Assembly: GCA_963920635.1 (NCBI GenBank)
Contig: OY987300.1
Coordinates: 80,639,899-80,703,898, forward strand
From: Pseudeuparius sepicola
Taxonomy: Eukaryota; Arthropoda; Insecta; Coleoptera; Anthribidae
Length of the DNA stretch: 64,000 nucleotides
Direction: 5' to 3'
Both the position numbers and the translations under genes were made by a program. Positions 48,001 through 58,609 of the stretch are shown here, one piece after another (positions within the stretch are counted from its first letter, which is position 1; every line of letters starts with the position of its first letter). The notes under the pieces are model-generated. The model worked only from the letters and a program-made list of their open reading frames with translations. It had not been told where the DNA came from and made no database searches.

Positions 48001-48365
48001 ACTGTCAGTTTTTTTATTTCGGCGTTTTTTAAAGATAAGGTAATAGTTGTTTTTTTTTCACTTTCGAATGTTTTCTATCGTGTACTTTGCTTTCAGATGG
48101 TTATGGACAAGCCCCCCAAGCCCAACCGGGTTATTACGTCAACAATAACCCGTACAACCAACAACCACAACCACAGTTACATCAGCAAAGTCACTCCCCA
48201 TCGATAATTTCCACCTTTATAGGCATCGCCTGGGACTCCATAAAATACGTGACTTACAGAGTATCCAAGGCCAACGCAGAACTTCTGTCGCAGTACAGCC
48301 TGCTGAGTCCTTTGGCAACTTTAATAACGCCGTTCCTTCACTTGTTGAAACCCGAATGCCATTAA
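45028..48365 (+). CDS. Small secreted protein, unknown function
   Basis: Not recognised. Three exons: 45028-45178, 45257-45289 and 48097-48365, joined in frame to 150 residues. There is a clear signal peptide (MSYLPKFLYFSLLVAVVYS), then an acidic stretch (DSESDDEKEHE) ending in a dibasic ITKRD that could be a convertase site. A short Gly/Pro/Gln/Asn-rich linker follows (QAPQAQPGYYVNNNPYNQQ), then a conserved-looking C-terminal domain (IISTFIGIAWDSIKYVTYRV ... LLSPLATLITPFL) with amphipathic or hydrophobic helices and one cysteine. AATAAA is at 48388-48393. Intron 2 (2.8 kb) is mostly palindromic repeat. It may be an insect-specific secreted or prohormone-like protein; this is inference. Confidence 0.75.
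45311..47238. mobile_element. Concentric palindromic TA-flanked elements in an intron
   Basis: The outer ends are CAGTGTGTCCCACTTAAGGG and CTTACCCAC..GGGACACACTG-type, flanked by TA. A second palindrome, 45627-46468 (CAGTGTGTCCACGGATGG and complement), also has TA flanks. A third pair of ends, 45735-46331 (CTGGGTGACCAGAAAATTA), lies within it. A separate inverted pair is at 46469-46945. No coding remnant is seen. Confidence 0.85.
47400..47650 (+). promoter_or_regulatory. Promoter-like GC-rich patch in the intron
   Basis: A GC-richer patch with CCAAT (47479-47483) overlapping a TATAAG (47483-47488), an inverted CCAAT (ATTGG) about 25 bases on, and a perfect palindrome GGTCGACGTCGACC near 47450. 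It could be an internal promoter, a solo LTR edge or another repeat; I cannot tell. Confidence 0.3.
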
Positions 48366-48502
48366 GCTTTCTTACGTATTTTTGTCAAATAAATATTCTT
48401 TAAATGTGAATGCCAATTATTTTCAAATCGAAATTTATTGTTTGTATAGGCCCGCGCGCTTTTACTGGTTAGGTTATGGCTTCTTCTGAAGATCGTTTTC
48501 AT

Positions 48503-49249
48503 CTTAGACAAGGAAAGAGAGAGGACGCCTAACAGCGCTCGCGGCCGTGTTACCGACTGACACATCGCACGACAGGCCAGTGGCGTAGCATGAAACGCGT
48601 TCTTAGCCAATATCACAAAAATGTAAAAAAATGAAAAGGTAGTTAATTTTGACTTACATGTAATTTGAAATATTGGTATTTATTTGCAGATAATTTCCCA
48701 ACTGTAACGCTAGTGTCAAGTGCTGAAATATATTTATTTGTGGCGATTTCGAATCAATCAAAATAAAATAAATAATGCACGCCCATGGAAACCATTCCAT
48801 ATTTTATGAAACTATCATAATCAATTTAAGAAAATTTCAATAAAAACGATGTTAAAAAATAATTATATTGGTCCTATTTACAAACAAAACAATGCACTTT
48901 ATCATACTAAAAGGTAGACGGAATTTGAAGAAGTTATATTCAGAAAAAAAAGTGTTAGGGCTTCTTTCAAAGGTAGCTTGTTAAATATTTACCTCTGTGA
49001 AACGAAATCCGGGGCTCTTGCTTTTCACTTCTGCCCTTGCAACCACACGCTGAACAATTCACCATCGTAAGAGCATATTTTCCCCTTAATCACTGTTACT
49101 TTTAAGTCACAAATTCACGAAATTAACTCACAACGTATACTCGCTTTGTCTGCCACATATAAAATGGCCGCCGTTCAAAACGACGTAACAAAATCTATAC
49201 ACACGGCAGGGTAGGCAAGTGCGGTCTCCTCTCTCTTTCCTTACTTAAG
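48503..49249 (-). mobile_element. CTTAGACAAGG-family TIR element, copy 3
   Basis: The ends are CTTAGACAAGGAAAGAGAG and CTCTCTTTCCTTACTTAAG. The flanks GTTTTCAT and GTTGTCAT agree at seven of eight bases. It is inverted relative to copy 2 (shared GCTCGCGGCCGTGTTAC and CACATATAAAATGGCCGCC). It begins 138 bases after the secreted-protein stop codon. Confidence 0.85.
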
Positions 49250-49658
49250 GTTGTCATAAACTTACTATCTGACATTGACATGATTAGTAGTTTCTCAATT
49301 TGAATTGAATAGAATTGATTATTGCTATTTCTTGTGCTTGAAGATAAAATAGTATATTATGTTACTCGGGGTAGAAGGTCTTTTTGAGCTTCGCCCAGTT
49401 GTCAACCTCTGGCCTCAGCACAAAAACACCCACTTCTACTCTTTGTGACATAATCTACGAGTACTATTCTTTTAAATGATAGTTGTGCGTCAGCATTTTA
49501 TAACGATTTATGAATGTAAGACTTTTATTTAATTTACTAATATATATACATATAAGAAGATATACGTACCTACTTTACACTCTATAAATATATAATATAT
49601 ATCGACTAAAATATCTAGCTAGATATCACGATTTCTAACACAAAAAATCAAATATGTA

Positions 49659-50316
49659 CAGCGTGACCCAAATAGTTTGTCCTACCCCCTGGATCTCAGG
49701 AACCGTAAGAGATACGAAAAAAAAGGTGAATACAAAAGTTGTAAGGTTGGCAGTGGACGTAACCTCTCTTTTATTTTCACATATACAGGGCGATTCGTAT
49801 TTGCAGGACAAAAATAAAATATTTAGATTTTGACAATTGCATTAATCCTTTGGAATATTTGCATTCTCCATGAAAGTTATGAACACATTGTATATGCAAA
49901 AACCAATTTAGACATACCACATCACACACGGTTGTGCTGCCATACTTCGGCTAAAATATATCTTTGATATCTATTAAAATAAAGTATACAGCATTCAGTT
50001 TCCATAACCTCCACGAAGTCCCTAAGTTCCAAGAAAAATTCGATATCTTGGCAACGCTGCATCCAAAATACAAAACAAAAAAACGGTTCTGTAGCAAATT
50101 TCATGGAGAATGCAAATATTCCAAAGGATTAATGCAATTGTCAAAATCTAAATATTTTATTTTTGTCCTGCAAATACGAATCGCCCTGTATATGTGAAAA
50201 TAAAAGAGAGGTTACGTCCACTGCCAACCTTACAACTTTTGTATTCACCTTTTTTTTTCGTATCTCTTACGGTTCCTGAGATCCAGGGGGTAGGACAAAC
50301 TATTTGGGACACGCTG
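49659..50316. mobile_element. Palindromic TA-flanked element at the CCBE1 3' end
   Basis: The ends are CAGCGTGACCCAAATAGTTT and the near-complement ending GGGACACGCTG, with TA on both sides. Each arm is about 218 bp and contains a second terminus-like motif TACAGGGCGATTCG. The right end is 31 bases from the CCBE1 stop codon. A minus-strand AATAAA (about 50157-50162) lies in the arm. Confidence 0.85.
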
Positions 50317-50346
50317 TACACATCTAAATTGGTACAATTTGTGGAA

Positions 50347-53300
50347 TTAGTAATAATCCTCTTCTCTCATTGGCTCACCCGACGGCACGTCATCATAATT
50401 CTGATAATCGCTATCGTACATCGAAAGATCGACATCCTTAAACTCCTCAACATCATCCAAAGCTCCTTTAACATTTTGCTGACCTCTGATCGCCGTCACA
50501 GGCTTCGAGTTTGCGTATCCCTCCAACAGTTTGTGCTGATGCCTGAGCCTCTGGCGTTGCCTCAATTTCTTCTTTTCCAATGCTGCCTCGAAGTCGAATT
50601 TCGGTGGCCTGAAACGTCGAAATTAATGCCTCCAAACTGTCGTTCGAGTCGTTTTTACTTACTTCAGGTCTTTCTCTTCATAAACCTTCTCTTGCAAGTG
50701 GATAATATCGTGTCGTAGATCGGCTAAAAGCAGCAACAAGAAGTCGAAAGATCCTCGGTCACCTTTAAGGCCCCTTTGACCTCGATCGCCAGGTTCTCCT
50801 TTGGGACCTTGTGGACCATCTGCACCTGGTTCTCCCTGGAAAGAAAACGTTAAATATTAGTAGGCATACTATGAGATATCTGGACCAAACCTGTCAAAAC
50901 TTGTATGATCTAGAATTCCCATATGGGTTTGGTGGATTATCGATTGGTCTAGAACTCTCATATGGGTTTGGTGGATTATCGATTGGTCTAGAACTCTCAT
51001 ATAGTACAGTAAAACTAACACAAAATTAGGCCAAACCCAAACATAAAAAAAAGTCCTTTCTAGCGCGAAATAGTTCCATACCCTCCTAAGAGTTAGTACT
51101 AAAAAGTTACACCACCACCAGTGTCGGGGTTCGGGGGGAGGGGGTGAAAAGGGCAGGACATTCTTATTTTTCACAGTTTTGCGTAAATATCTAGTAAACT
51201 ATGAGGTTTAGCGCAAACGTCATCCTATACGCAAATGATATACATTAAATTCCGAACAAGAATTGTTGTATACAAAATTATGGTAAAGTGAACGGTTTCC
51301 ATGATATGGAGGGGTAACGATTTCTTTGTTTTTATTTCACGTAGTTTTTGTTGAAAAAACTTAAAATGATTACAGTATAAATTAGTAACTGAATAATGTA
51401 TGTAGAATATATATAGATATATCTATGCATATATAAATACTTATTACACTCATAGATTGTTATTTTTTGTCACAACATAACCTCATAAGTATATGACTGT
51501 AAATATGTCCAATACAAGTTAGTACCCTTAGTTAATTTGTAGGTACTCACTTTTTTCCCTCATTCATTATAGCGTTCTGATTTCCATTCGTTCTTTTATG
51601 TAAAATCATTCCCATATCTAAGTTGTCCTTAGCTTGTAAAAATGAGAAAGTCATGAATAGGAAGCTCAAGTGAAAAACAAGAAAATATATATTAAACAAT
51701 CCTCATCGTATGCATCTGCAGAGATGGATGCGGCCAAAACTGCGAGTGTCGAAGAAGTGGTCTCAATTGTTCAAGTATGTGCAGCACTTGCTTAGGACTT
51801 GCATGTCTCAATAGAGATACTGTAATCATCGACGACGATTTAAATGATGATTCTCAAGTGGACGAAGAACACGAAGATTTGTTTCCTCTCACCAGCCCGA
51901 GTGAACTATTTGGTGCTGACTGATAACGCAATTAATGATTCACCTAAAACTTATAACCTTTTGTCTCATTTTGATATCCCTCCCATTTTTTTCAATATAG
52001 ATTGCTTAATATATTTTCTTGTTTTTCACATGAGCTTCCTATTCATGACTTTCTCATTTTTACAAGCTAAGGACAAATTAGATATGGAAATGATTTGACA
52101 TAAAAGAACGAATGGAAATCAGAACGCTATAATGAATGAGGGCAAAAAGTGAGAACAAATTAACTAAGTCTACTAACTTGTATTGGACATATTTACAGTC
52201 ATATACTTATGAGGTTATGTTGTGACAAAAAATAACAATCTATGGGTGTAATATGTATCTATATATGCATAGATATATCTATATATATTCTACATACATT
52301 ATTCAGTTACTAATTTATACTGTAATCATTTTAAGTTTTTTCAACAAAAACTACGTGAAATAAAAACAAAGAAATCTTTACCCCTCCATATCATGGAAAC
52401 CGTTCGCTTTACCATAATTCTGTATATAACAATTCTTGTTCGGAATTTAATGTATATCATTTGCGTATAGGATGACGTTTGCGCTAAACCTCATAGTTTA
52501 CTAGATATTCACGCAAAACTGTGAAGAATAAGAATTTCCTGCCCTTTTCACCCCCTCCCCCCGAAACCGGACGCTGGTGGTGGTGTAACTTTTTAGTACT
52601 AACTCTTAGGAGGGTATGGAATTATTTCGCGCTAGAAAGAACTTTTTTTTTATGTTTAGGTTTTGGCCCAATTTTACTGTACTAATAGGGGTTTAGTCCA
52701 ATATACCTACTAATATTTCCCAAGATTTATTTAATAAAACCGACCTGTGCGCCCCTCTTACATCTACATTGTGCATTTTCGTCACCCGGCAATGGAACAA
52801 ACGCATCCAACATCGCATACGTGTATACTTGGCCATTATTTTGTTCTAAGTTACTTTCTGGACCTAAGGAAATTATTGTAAGTGTTGGGAAAACGACGCG
52901 GAAATTGGACTCTCACCTGGAAAACCTCTAGGACCTGGTGGGCCAGGCGCTCCAGGTGGTCCAGACGGTCCTGGAGGCCCGGAAGCAAAACTGGACAGAT
53001 GCACCGCGGTGCTCAGAGCGGAAACCTAGAACCAAAAGTGAAATTACAAAGTTATGCAATAAAGTTACTAAAGATACTTTCCCAATAAACATTTTTGGTT
53101 TTGTTAGAGTAACCGCAACTATTAGATTACCTAACTTAAACCACTGTTAGTTATGTAATATAGTTGCGGAAATATTTCGGTTGCCTTTATAAACCCATTA
53201 AAACACTTAAATGGAGCAATTTATAAAGGTCACCAGCACCTATTTTAGTACCGTTATACGACTTTAAAGTATATAACCAATAGTAGAGTAAATGTTTCCA

Positions 53301-55113
53301 TCACCTTTATATAACCTACTTATACAACCCGGCTCCTTTCAGTGTTAAATTTGGATCTATAAGGTTTGCAGTTACCCTTATAAACTTTGCCAATAATGGT
53401 GTTAGTAATATTTCATGGGATTTGGATATCGGACGCCTACTTCCATCTCTGTTTAACTATTGTTGGGCGCCTATCCTTTCCACTCACTTCAAAATGTTAT
53501 GGTTGGGCATGTCACAGGACATGTGAATATTTTTGCTAAGTATAATAATAGATGTTTCGCTAACCATACTTGAAATTGTGTGTGGCAAGAAAATTTTTCC
53601 GCAAATATGAACAACATACCTTCAAAAAATACACGGGCCTTCGAAATACTCCTAAATAAGCAAGGTTGTTTGCATTAAAAAAAAATTATTTTTTTTTATT
53701 TGCAAAAATTACGAGAAAAAAGTTTAAAAAAATATGCCCGTGTCACATAAGTATATTTTGTTAAAATTTCCGCGGAATAAAATAAAATATGCTAATAAAT
53801 TTTGTAACTGTGGGTCGTGTCGATTCTGTTCTATATTTGCATCATGGCGTCTCTTAGTAGATTGCCCTTAAAAGCTTTGGCGACAATAATATCACTTAGA
53901 GTAACGTTACATAAATTGAAACAATGCTATAAACCTTCTGTAGTATTTTTTTTATAACACTATAAGTTTCCTATATACCCTTAGGCAATATAACGCTACC
54001 AATAGATTTACTATAAAACCAGTAGTGTTACTATAAAACCAAAGGTAATATAATGCTACCAGTAGTGTTACTATAAAACCAAAGCTATTTTAAAGACCTC
54101 TCGGAGATGTAGGGCTGCAATAATTTCATAACCTTCGGTAGATAACCCGTTAAACACTAATTTTCACGTTCTGAACTAAATTTGAGTTTGCGTGGGGCTC
54201 ATTTATACCGGTGGATAGATCGACAATGATTTTCAATTTATTTTAACCCGTTTCACTTTTACAATTTCTTCTCATCAACAACACATACTTCACTTATTTT
54301 TACTCTCCTCCTGTTATACATTTTTCATTCGTTTTTTAATATAATGCTCTACATCATGCAGGTATCAACAATAATAAGTGCTTAATCAGCCATCTTTAAA
54401 ATGAAAACATATTTGTATAAGAGTAATTGATATCACTAAAAGTTGTAAAAGCCTATAAGGTTATTTTGGCACCAAATTGGCAACCAAAAGGTATAATGTT
54501 CGGTAAAACACAATTAGCTCCAGGGTTTTATAGAAGTAATTAGGAATGCTGTTATATAACTCGGGAAATCATAGTTTTATAATATAGGTATTGGAAACTC
54601 TTATACAAACATGTTATATATCTTGTAGTAAGGGTCACTCCAAGTGCTATAAAATGGTGTTGGAAACATTTACACCACTTAATTATAACCCTAGTACCTA
54701 TATTGATATTATATAACCCTCATAAACTCCAATTACTGGAGGTGATAACCGGTTCCTTTCATATAAAACTCCGCAACCTTTATATGACATTTATATAACT
54801 AGGTATCACTTGTGGTAACGAAAAATGTTTATTGGGTTAGAAACCCGACCTTAGACCAGGTACCTACAGACCTTCTCCTGCAACGCCTTCAGTTTGTGGT
54901 GCATGCGCACAAGACTGTCGCAGCTGGCGTAGCACCTGTTGTCCCTGTGCGCAGGCGCGGTGTCGGAATCGCCAAGGCCCACCTGATTTTGTGCGCAGGT
55001 GCGATTGTCCGCTTCCAATCTGTAGCCTTCTTCGCAGGCACATTTGTACGATCCTGGGGTGTTCAGGCAGGTCTGCTGGCAGTCGTTTTGGTTTTCCGCG
55101 CACTCGTCTATGT
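50347..55113 (-). CDS. CCBE1: Collagen and calcium-binding EGF domain protein 1, 3' part
   Basis: Secreted matrix protein; in vertebrates it promotes VEGF-C processing, and the insect role is unclear. Exons on the minus strand: 54872-55113, 52917-53025, 52745-52863, 50663-50835 and 50347-50608, about 301 residues, all in phase. The first has a calcium-binding EGF domain ([12 protein letters not shown] ... [16 protein letters not shown]) and a coiled region ending LKALQEK. Next come two short collagen stretches ([17 protein letters not shown] and [19 protein letters not shown]), split by a non-collagen insert with CRCKRG. Then follows the CCBE1 signature [20 protein letters not shown]. The C-terminus is acidic and tyrosine-rich (DSDYQNYDD). 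The 5' exons (signal peptide, N-terminal cys region) are not visible up to 64 kb. Confidence 0.92.
50910..51003. repeat. 39-bp tandem repeat beside the palindrome
   Basis: Two full and one partial 39-bp units (TCTAGAACTCTCATATGGG, then TTTGGTGGATTATCGATTGG), ending at the left end of the 51-52.7 kb palindrome in a CCBE1 intron. Confidence 0.85.
51002..52684. mobile_element. 1.68-kb palindrome with a Cys-rich coding remnant
   Basis: The ends are TAGTACAGTAAAA and TTTTACTGTACTA. The arms are about 690-700 bp and some 90% alike by eye. The unique centre (51710-51990) carries the coding remnant listed separately. The ends differ from the CAG(G/T)GTG palindromes, so this is a different family. 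It is located in a CCBE1 intron. Confidence 0.85.
51711..51923 (+). pseudogene. Cys-rich (CXC-like) C-terminal remnant of a transposon protein
   Basis: An open frame of 70 codons plus stop inside the palindrome centre. It has nine cysteines in [20 protein letters not shown] then [12 protein letters not shown], followed by an acidic tail [18 protein letters not shown]. The cysteine spacing recalls CXC-type zinc-binding repeats. No start codon lies in the frame, so it reads as the end of a larger, deleted protein. Confidence 0.55.
53081..54836. mobile_element. 1.75-kb TIR element in a CCBE1 intron
   Basis: The ends are CCCAATAAACATTTTTGGTT and AACGAAAAATGTTTATTGGG. The interior is peppered with short TATAACC/GGTTATA and TATAAAACC motifs, including a local tandem near 53990-54085 (CAGTAGTGTTACTATAAAACC twice). 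There is no open frame. I could not find a clear target duplication. The superfamily is unassigned. Confidence 0.65.
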
Positions 55114-55383
55114 CTAAAAAAGTAACAAAAAGTCAAGTGGGAATATAATGAGGTTGTGGAATTGATACATTTGCGAATAATAATGTGAAATGACCTAGTA
55201 AAGATGTCTGAGACACGATACACAAGAATGACATTAAAAATATTAGTAGGTATACACTTTGAGAGTTTTCAAACAAAATCCTTAATTTAGTAGGTATTTG
55301 TCATTTAGTGCTGGGCAAGTTTGGTTTGATTTTGGACATTGTATGATGCAGAGACATCATTTGGAACGTTAAACCAGAGAACA

Positions 55384-56281
55384 AAATATAAACTCGACGG
55401 CGGCGCCTTTGATCTTTGGAAGCCGATGGTCGCCATGTTCTCTGTTTAGAAGACAGGGCCGTATTTAGAATTTAGTGAAGGGATAGTGTAGGTCTGTACT
55501 CACTGATCAGATATTTTAAATCATTCATTTATAAACACAAAACAAATCATACATATTGAAATGATGATTGGAACAGGCAAAAATGTTAATTGGATTTTGA
55601 AGGAATATTTTTAATTTAAGGTAGTTAGATAACTGAAATATTTAGTATAGGTATGGAAAGGCGATTTTTCTTATCTTATTCCAAAAATTTTATATTTTAT
55701 TGATCTTAAAATTTGATGACTGGAAATATTTTTTAAGCAATCATTTTGTAGAATACAAATGAAACACAACAACACAGTTCTAAAACATTTTCGTTTTTGT
55801 CTCCTTCATTAAAATCGGTAGGTACCTACGACTATGCGAAAAAACTTGGACATTTGTATGCGAATAGATATACTTAGTAAAAAAATATATTTTTTCCATA
55901 AAATAAACTTTATTGATGTTTCCATATAATAAGCTTATTTTTGTTTATACATTTTCAATTTCTTCTACAATTTTTAATGCTATTACGTACTACGTACTAT
56001 ATTACAGGCGTGTTTGTCGTTATTATGTACTTTAGAAGGGTGCCTAGCTTCTCGATAAAAAAAACTAAGGGCAATTAGTATTCATAGGTAGATAGGTATT
56101 AACACAGGTAAACGGAGTAAACCCACACTGGTAACAATAACGTATGGCCTGTTTCCTGTTTATGCAGACTTAATTTAAGGACAGGATTTATGATTTAATT
56201 TAACCCTTATTATGTATTCTATTTATCCACATTTGCTTCACGTAAAATTTAGCCCAAAAAACATATTTTTGATTTGAAAGG
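55384..56281. mobile_element. Truncated copy of the 6.7-9.4 kb hAT element
   Basis: It matches 7229-8147 in the same orientation (shared AACTCGACGGCGGCGCCTTT and GTATGGCCTGTTTCCTG) but lacks both termini and the transposase remnant. Small indels separate the copies. Confidence 0.85.
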
Positions 56282-56327
56282 TACGGCGGAAGAACTAATC
56301 TTGTTCCATGTGCGCGCGAATTTCTGC

Positions 56328-56501
56328 ATGGCAATGAAATTATTAATGTTTTGCCTTGGCCTTCTCCCATCGAGCACTTATGGAATATATGCTCGAACGA
56401 AGACTTTAGGTGCAAAATATTGTTTCAAACTGACCAACAACTATTCGAGTGCTCTTAAAATTAAAGAAACGCCATCGAATAACATGACATTGACAACCTA
56501 A
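56328..56501 (+). CDS. Short open frame with signal-peptide-like start (doubtful)
   Basis: A 57-codon frame starting MAMKLLMFCLGLLPSSTYG, hydrophobic like a signal peptide, then NYSSAL and a C-terminus MTLTT. It abuts the truncated hAT copy, and no splice context or homologue is recognised. It may be a small secreted peptide, an exon of something larger, or chance. Confidence 0.2.
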   Translation: MAMKLLMFCLGLLPSSTYGIYARTKTLGAKYCFKLTNNYSSALKIKETPSNNMTLTT

Positions 56502-57610
56502 TTCTGAGTATGCCTCGCGTAGATGCGATACTTGATACTTTGTATCAATGTTGCTTTATTGTTGTTAATTATCTGTTACAAAAACATGAATAATTTTTTT
56601 CTGGAAACTATGTAAATTTGGAGAATTTCTTATTTCTTTTGTGAATTTTGACACATATAAGTCTATTTAGAGTACAGCTAGGTATAATATAAAAAAATAT
56701 GGCAGGAAATTGTATTTTATTTCATAATTTTTATCCTTGTATCTTAAATTTAAAATACTGGTGAAAGCACCGGTTATTCTATAGGATAAAACGTGATAAA
56801 ACTCTTAGATTTCTGTGGCTTAGACAAATAAACATAGACTAACCTAAAGCATTGAGTAAATATTTATTCCTTTACTCAATGCGTAAAGGCTGCATTGTTA
56901 TCAGCCATCATAAAAAATGCCTACTCAAAACAAAAACAACAAATTTTACACTTAAGCCTGCATCATATTATGATAACCAGAGGTTACGTTTCCAATATCA
57001 CAAATCCAACACAATTCTTCCCATCGTTCTTAAAACTACACTAATTTACTAATTACCATTATTACCAACTAGGTATATGTCTTTTGTCCAATAACCCCAA
57101 AATCTCCAAAAAAAAAACCAACAAGAATAACGCAAAAGTAATCTCGAAACACATCAACACAAACCGGCGAAATCTCAACGAACTCTGGATCAGCTGTTGG
57201 GGCATAATAAAGCAAATGTGCACCAATCACAAAGAGCTCGTGCAACGTTGCCACGTTAGCTAGAATAAGCAATTTATTAACGATATTATTTATAGACCAA
57301 GTAGAATCACTAAATTCACAAAATCGATAACAATTATTATTGTTAAATGATAACTTGTCCAAATTTTTACTATATTATGTAGATTGTAGATGTCAAGTAA
57401 TTGTTCCAAATTGATGTTTTTAAACGTTGGTTATAAATTTCTTTTGTAAGTACAAGACAAATTTATGAAGAAGTTTGGCAATGGTGCAATCATTGTATTG
57501 TTTTGTTTTAGATTTCTGTTACTAACTCAGACAAATAATGTTACTAAACGCATTTTTTATCTTGACAGGATCTGTATTGTATTAAATTATTAAATATTTA
57601 GAGATATAGT
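56502..57610. other. AT-rich DNA, no gene recognised
   Basis: A minus-strand open frame (57069-57362) contains hydrophobic stretches (LILANVATLHELFVIGAHLL) but no motif I recognise. It is left unannotated as a gene. Confidence 0.4.
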
Positions 57611-58292
57611 CCAAAGCACGAAAGAAAACGTTTCTAAAGAATGCGAGCAGCGGTGCGAAATTTCCTAGATGAGTAGTCGTTATTTATCGGCGAATACAAG
57701 TTTTAGCATATTGAAGCCGAATTTCTGAACTCCGTTATACCGAAAAAAATAAAGCTCGCATCACGGGACCACTTACCCATTTTTGTTTATCATTTATTTT
57801 TAACGCGGTGTGATAAAACACCTATTATATTTTTTTCAACATCGTCGCGTCTACCATCGCCTTGGAAATACGGCAACACAGCACTTCTGCGAAGGAGTCG
57901 GCTGACAAAACCAGTTTAGCCAACGCGTTTTGTGCCTGTTTCTATAGTACCTACGTAAAGTTAACTGCGTTGGGCTATCATACAGACCTCATTTTTTAGG
58001 CCGCTGGCAAGTTTTTTCGTCCGGCTCAGAGAGCTCAGTGGCGTTTCGTACGTTGAGTAAACAGAGGGAAGAACGTTGCATTCTCAAGCACGAGAAATAA
58101 TTGCCAATGTTATAAGGGTTTGCCTTCCTCTATAGTCTAAGGCATCACCGTTAAGAATAATATTAACAATAAATTAAATAACAATTATATGAAAATTAAG
58201 TGAGTGAGTTACACAAAATTGAGTTACTCTCCTGAACTGTGACTAATTCTATAATATTTGCGAGTTCTTCCCCCTTACGTCGCACGCATTCT
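57611..58292 (-). mobile_element. Internal element of the 2.0-3.6 kb composite, uninterrupted copy
   Basis: Reverse-complement match to 2257-2738 plus 3344-3575 (shared GTTGAAAAAAATATAATAGG and AACGCGTTTTGTGCCTG). The 605-bp SINE insertion is absent, so this copy shows the empty target site. Its ends (AGAATGCGAGCAGCG and CGTCGCACGCATTCT) are weakly inverted. Confidence 0.8.
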
Positions 58293-58609
58293 GCCGTAAG
58301 GAGGACTATAAAACGTATATGTGTCACTTCCGCACACGACAAAGTGCATAATACAGCAAATAATGTCATCCTCAGTTTCACGGAGCCCATTATTGTTTGA
58401 ACACAGAAAATATATAATCTATTTACGTTTAGGTATTGCAGACTGCTCACGGAGGTCATGTCTGATAAATATTTGGCTAGCATCTGCCTGTCAGAGACAA
58501 AATACAATGCAAAATACATTGTTAGACATTAGCGCCATCTGTTTTCGAGGACATAAAGCTACAGCCGTGAGATAATAAATAGGTAGTCCACGCCATTTAT
58601 TTCTCTGTA

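Noticed and set aside
52882..53150. Plus-strand Trp/Arg-rich frames.
   Set aside because: Antisense of a CCBE1 collagen exon; Gly-Pro codons read backwards.
57069..57362. A hydrophobic minus-strand frame, possible membrane protein or receptor fragment.
   Set aside because: No start codon ATG, no recognisable family and no convincing splice sites.
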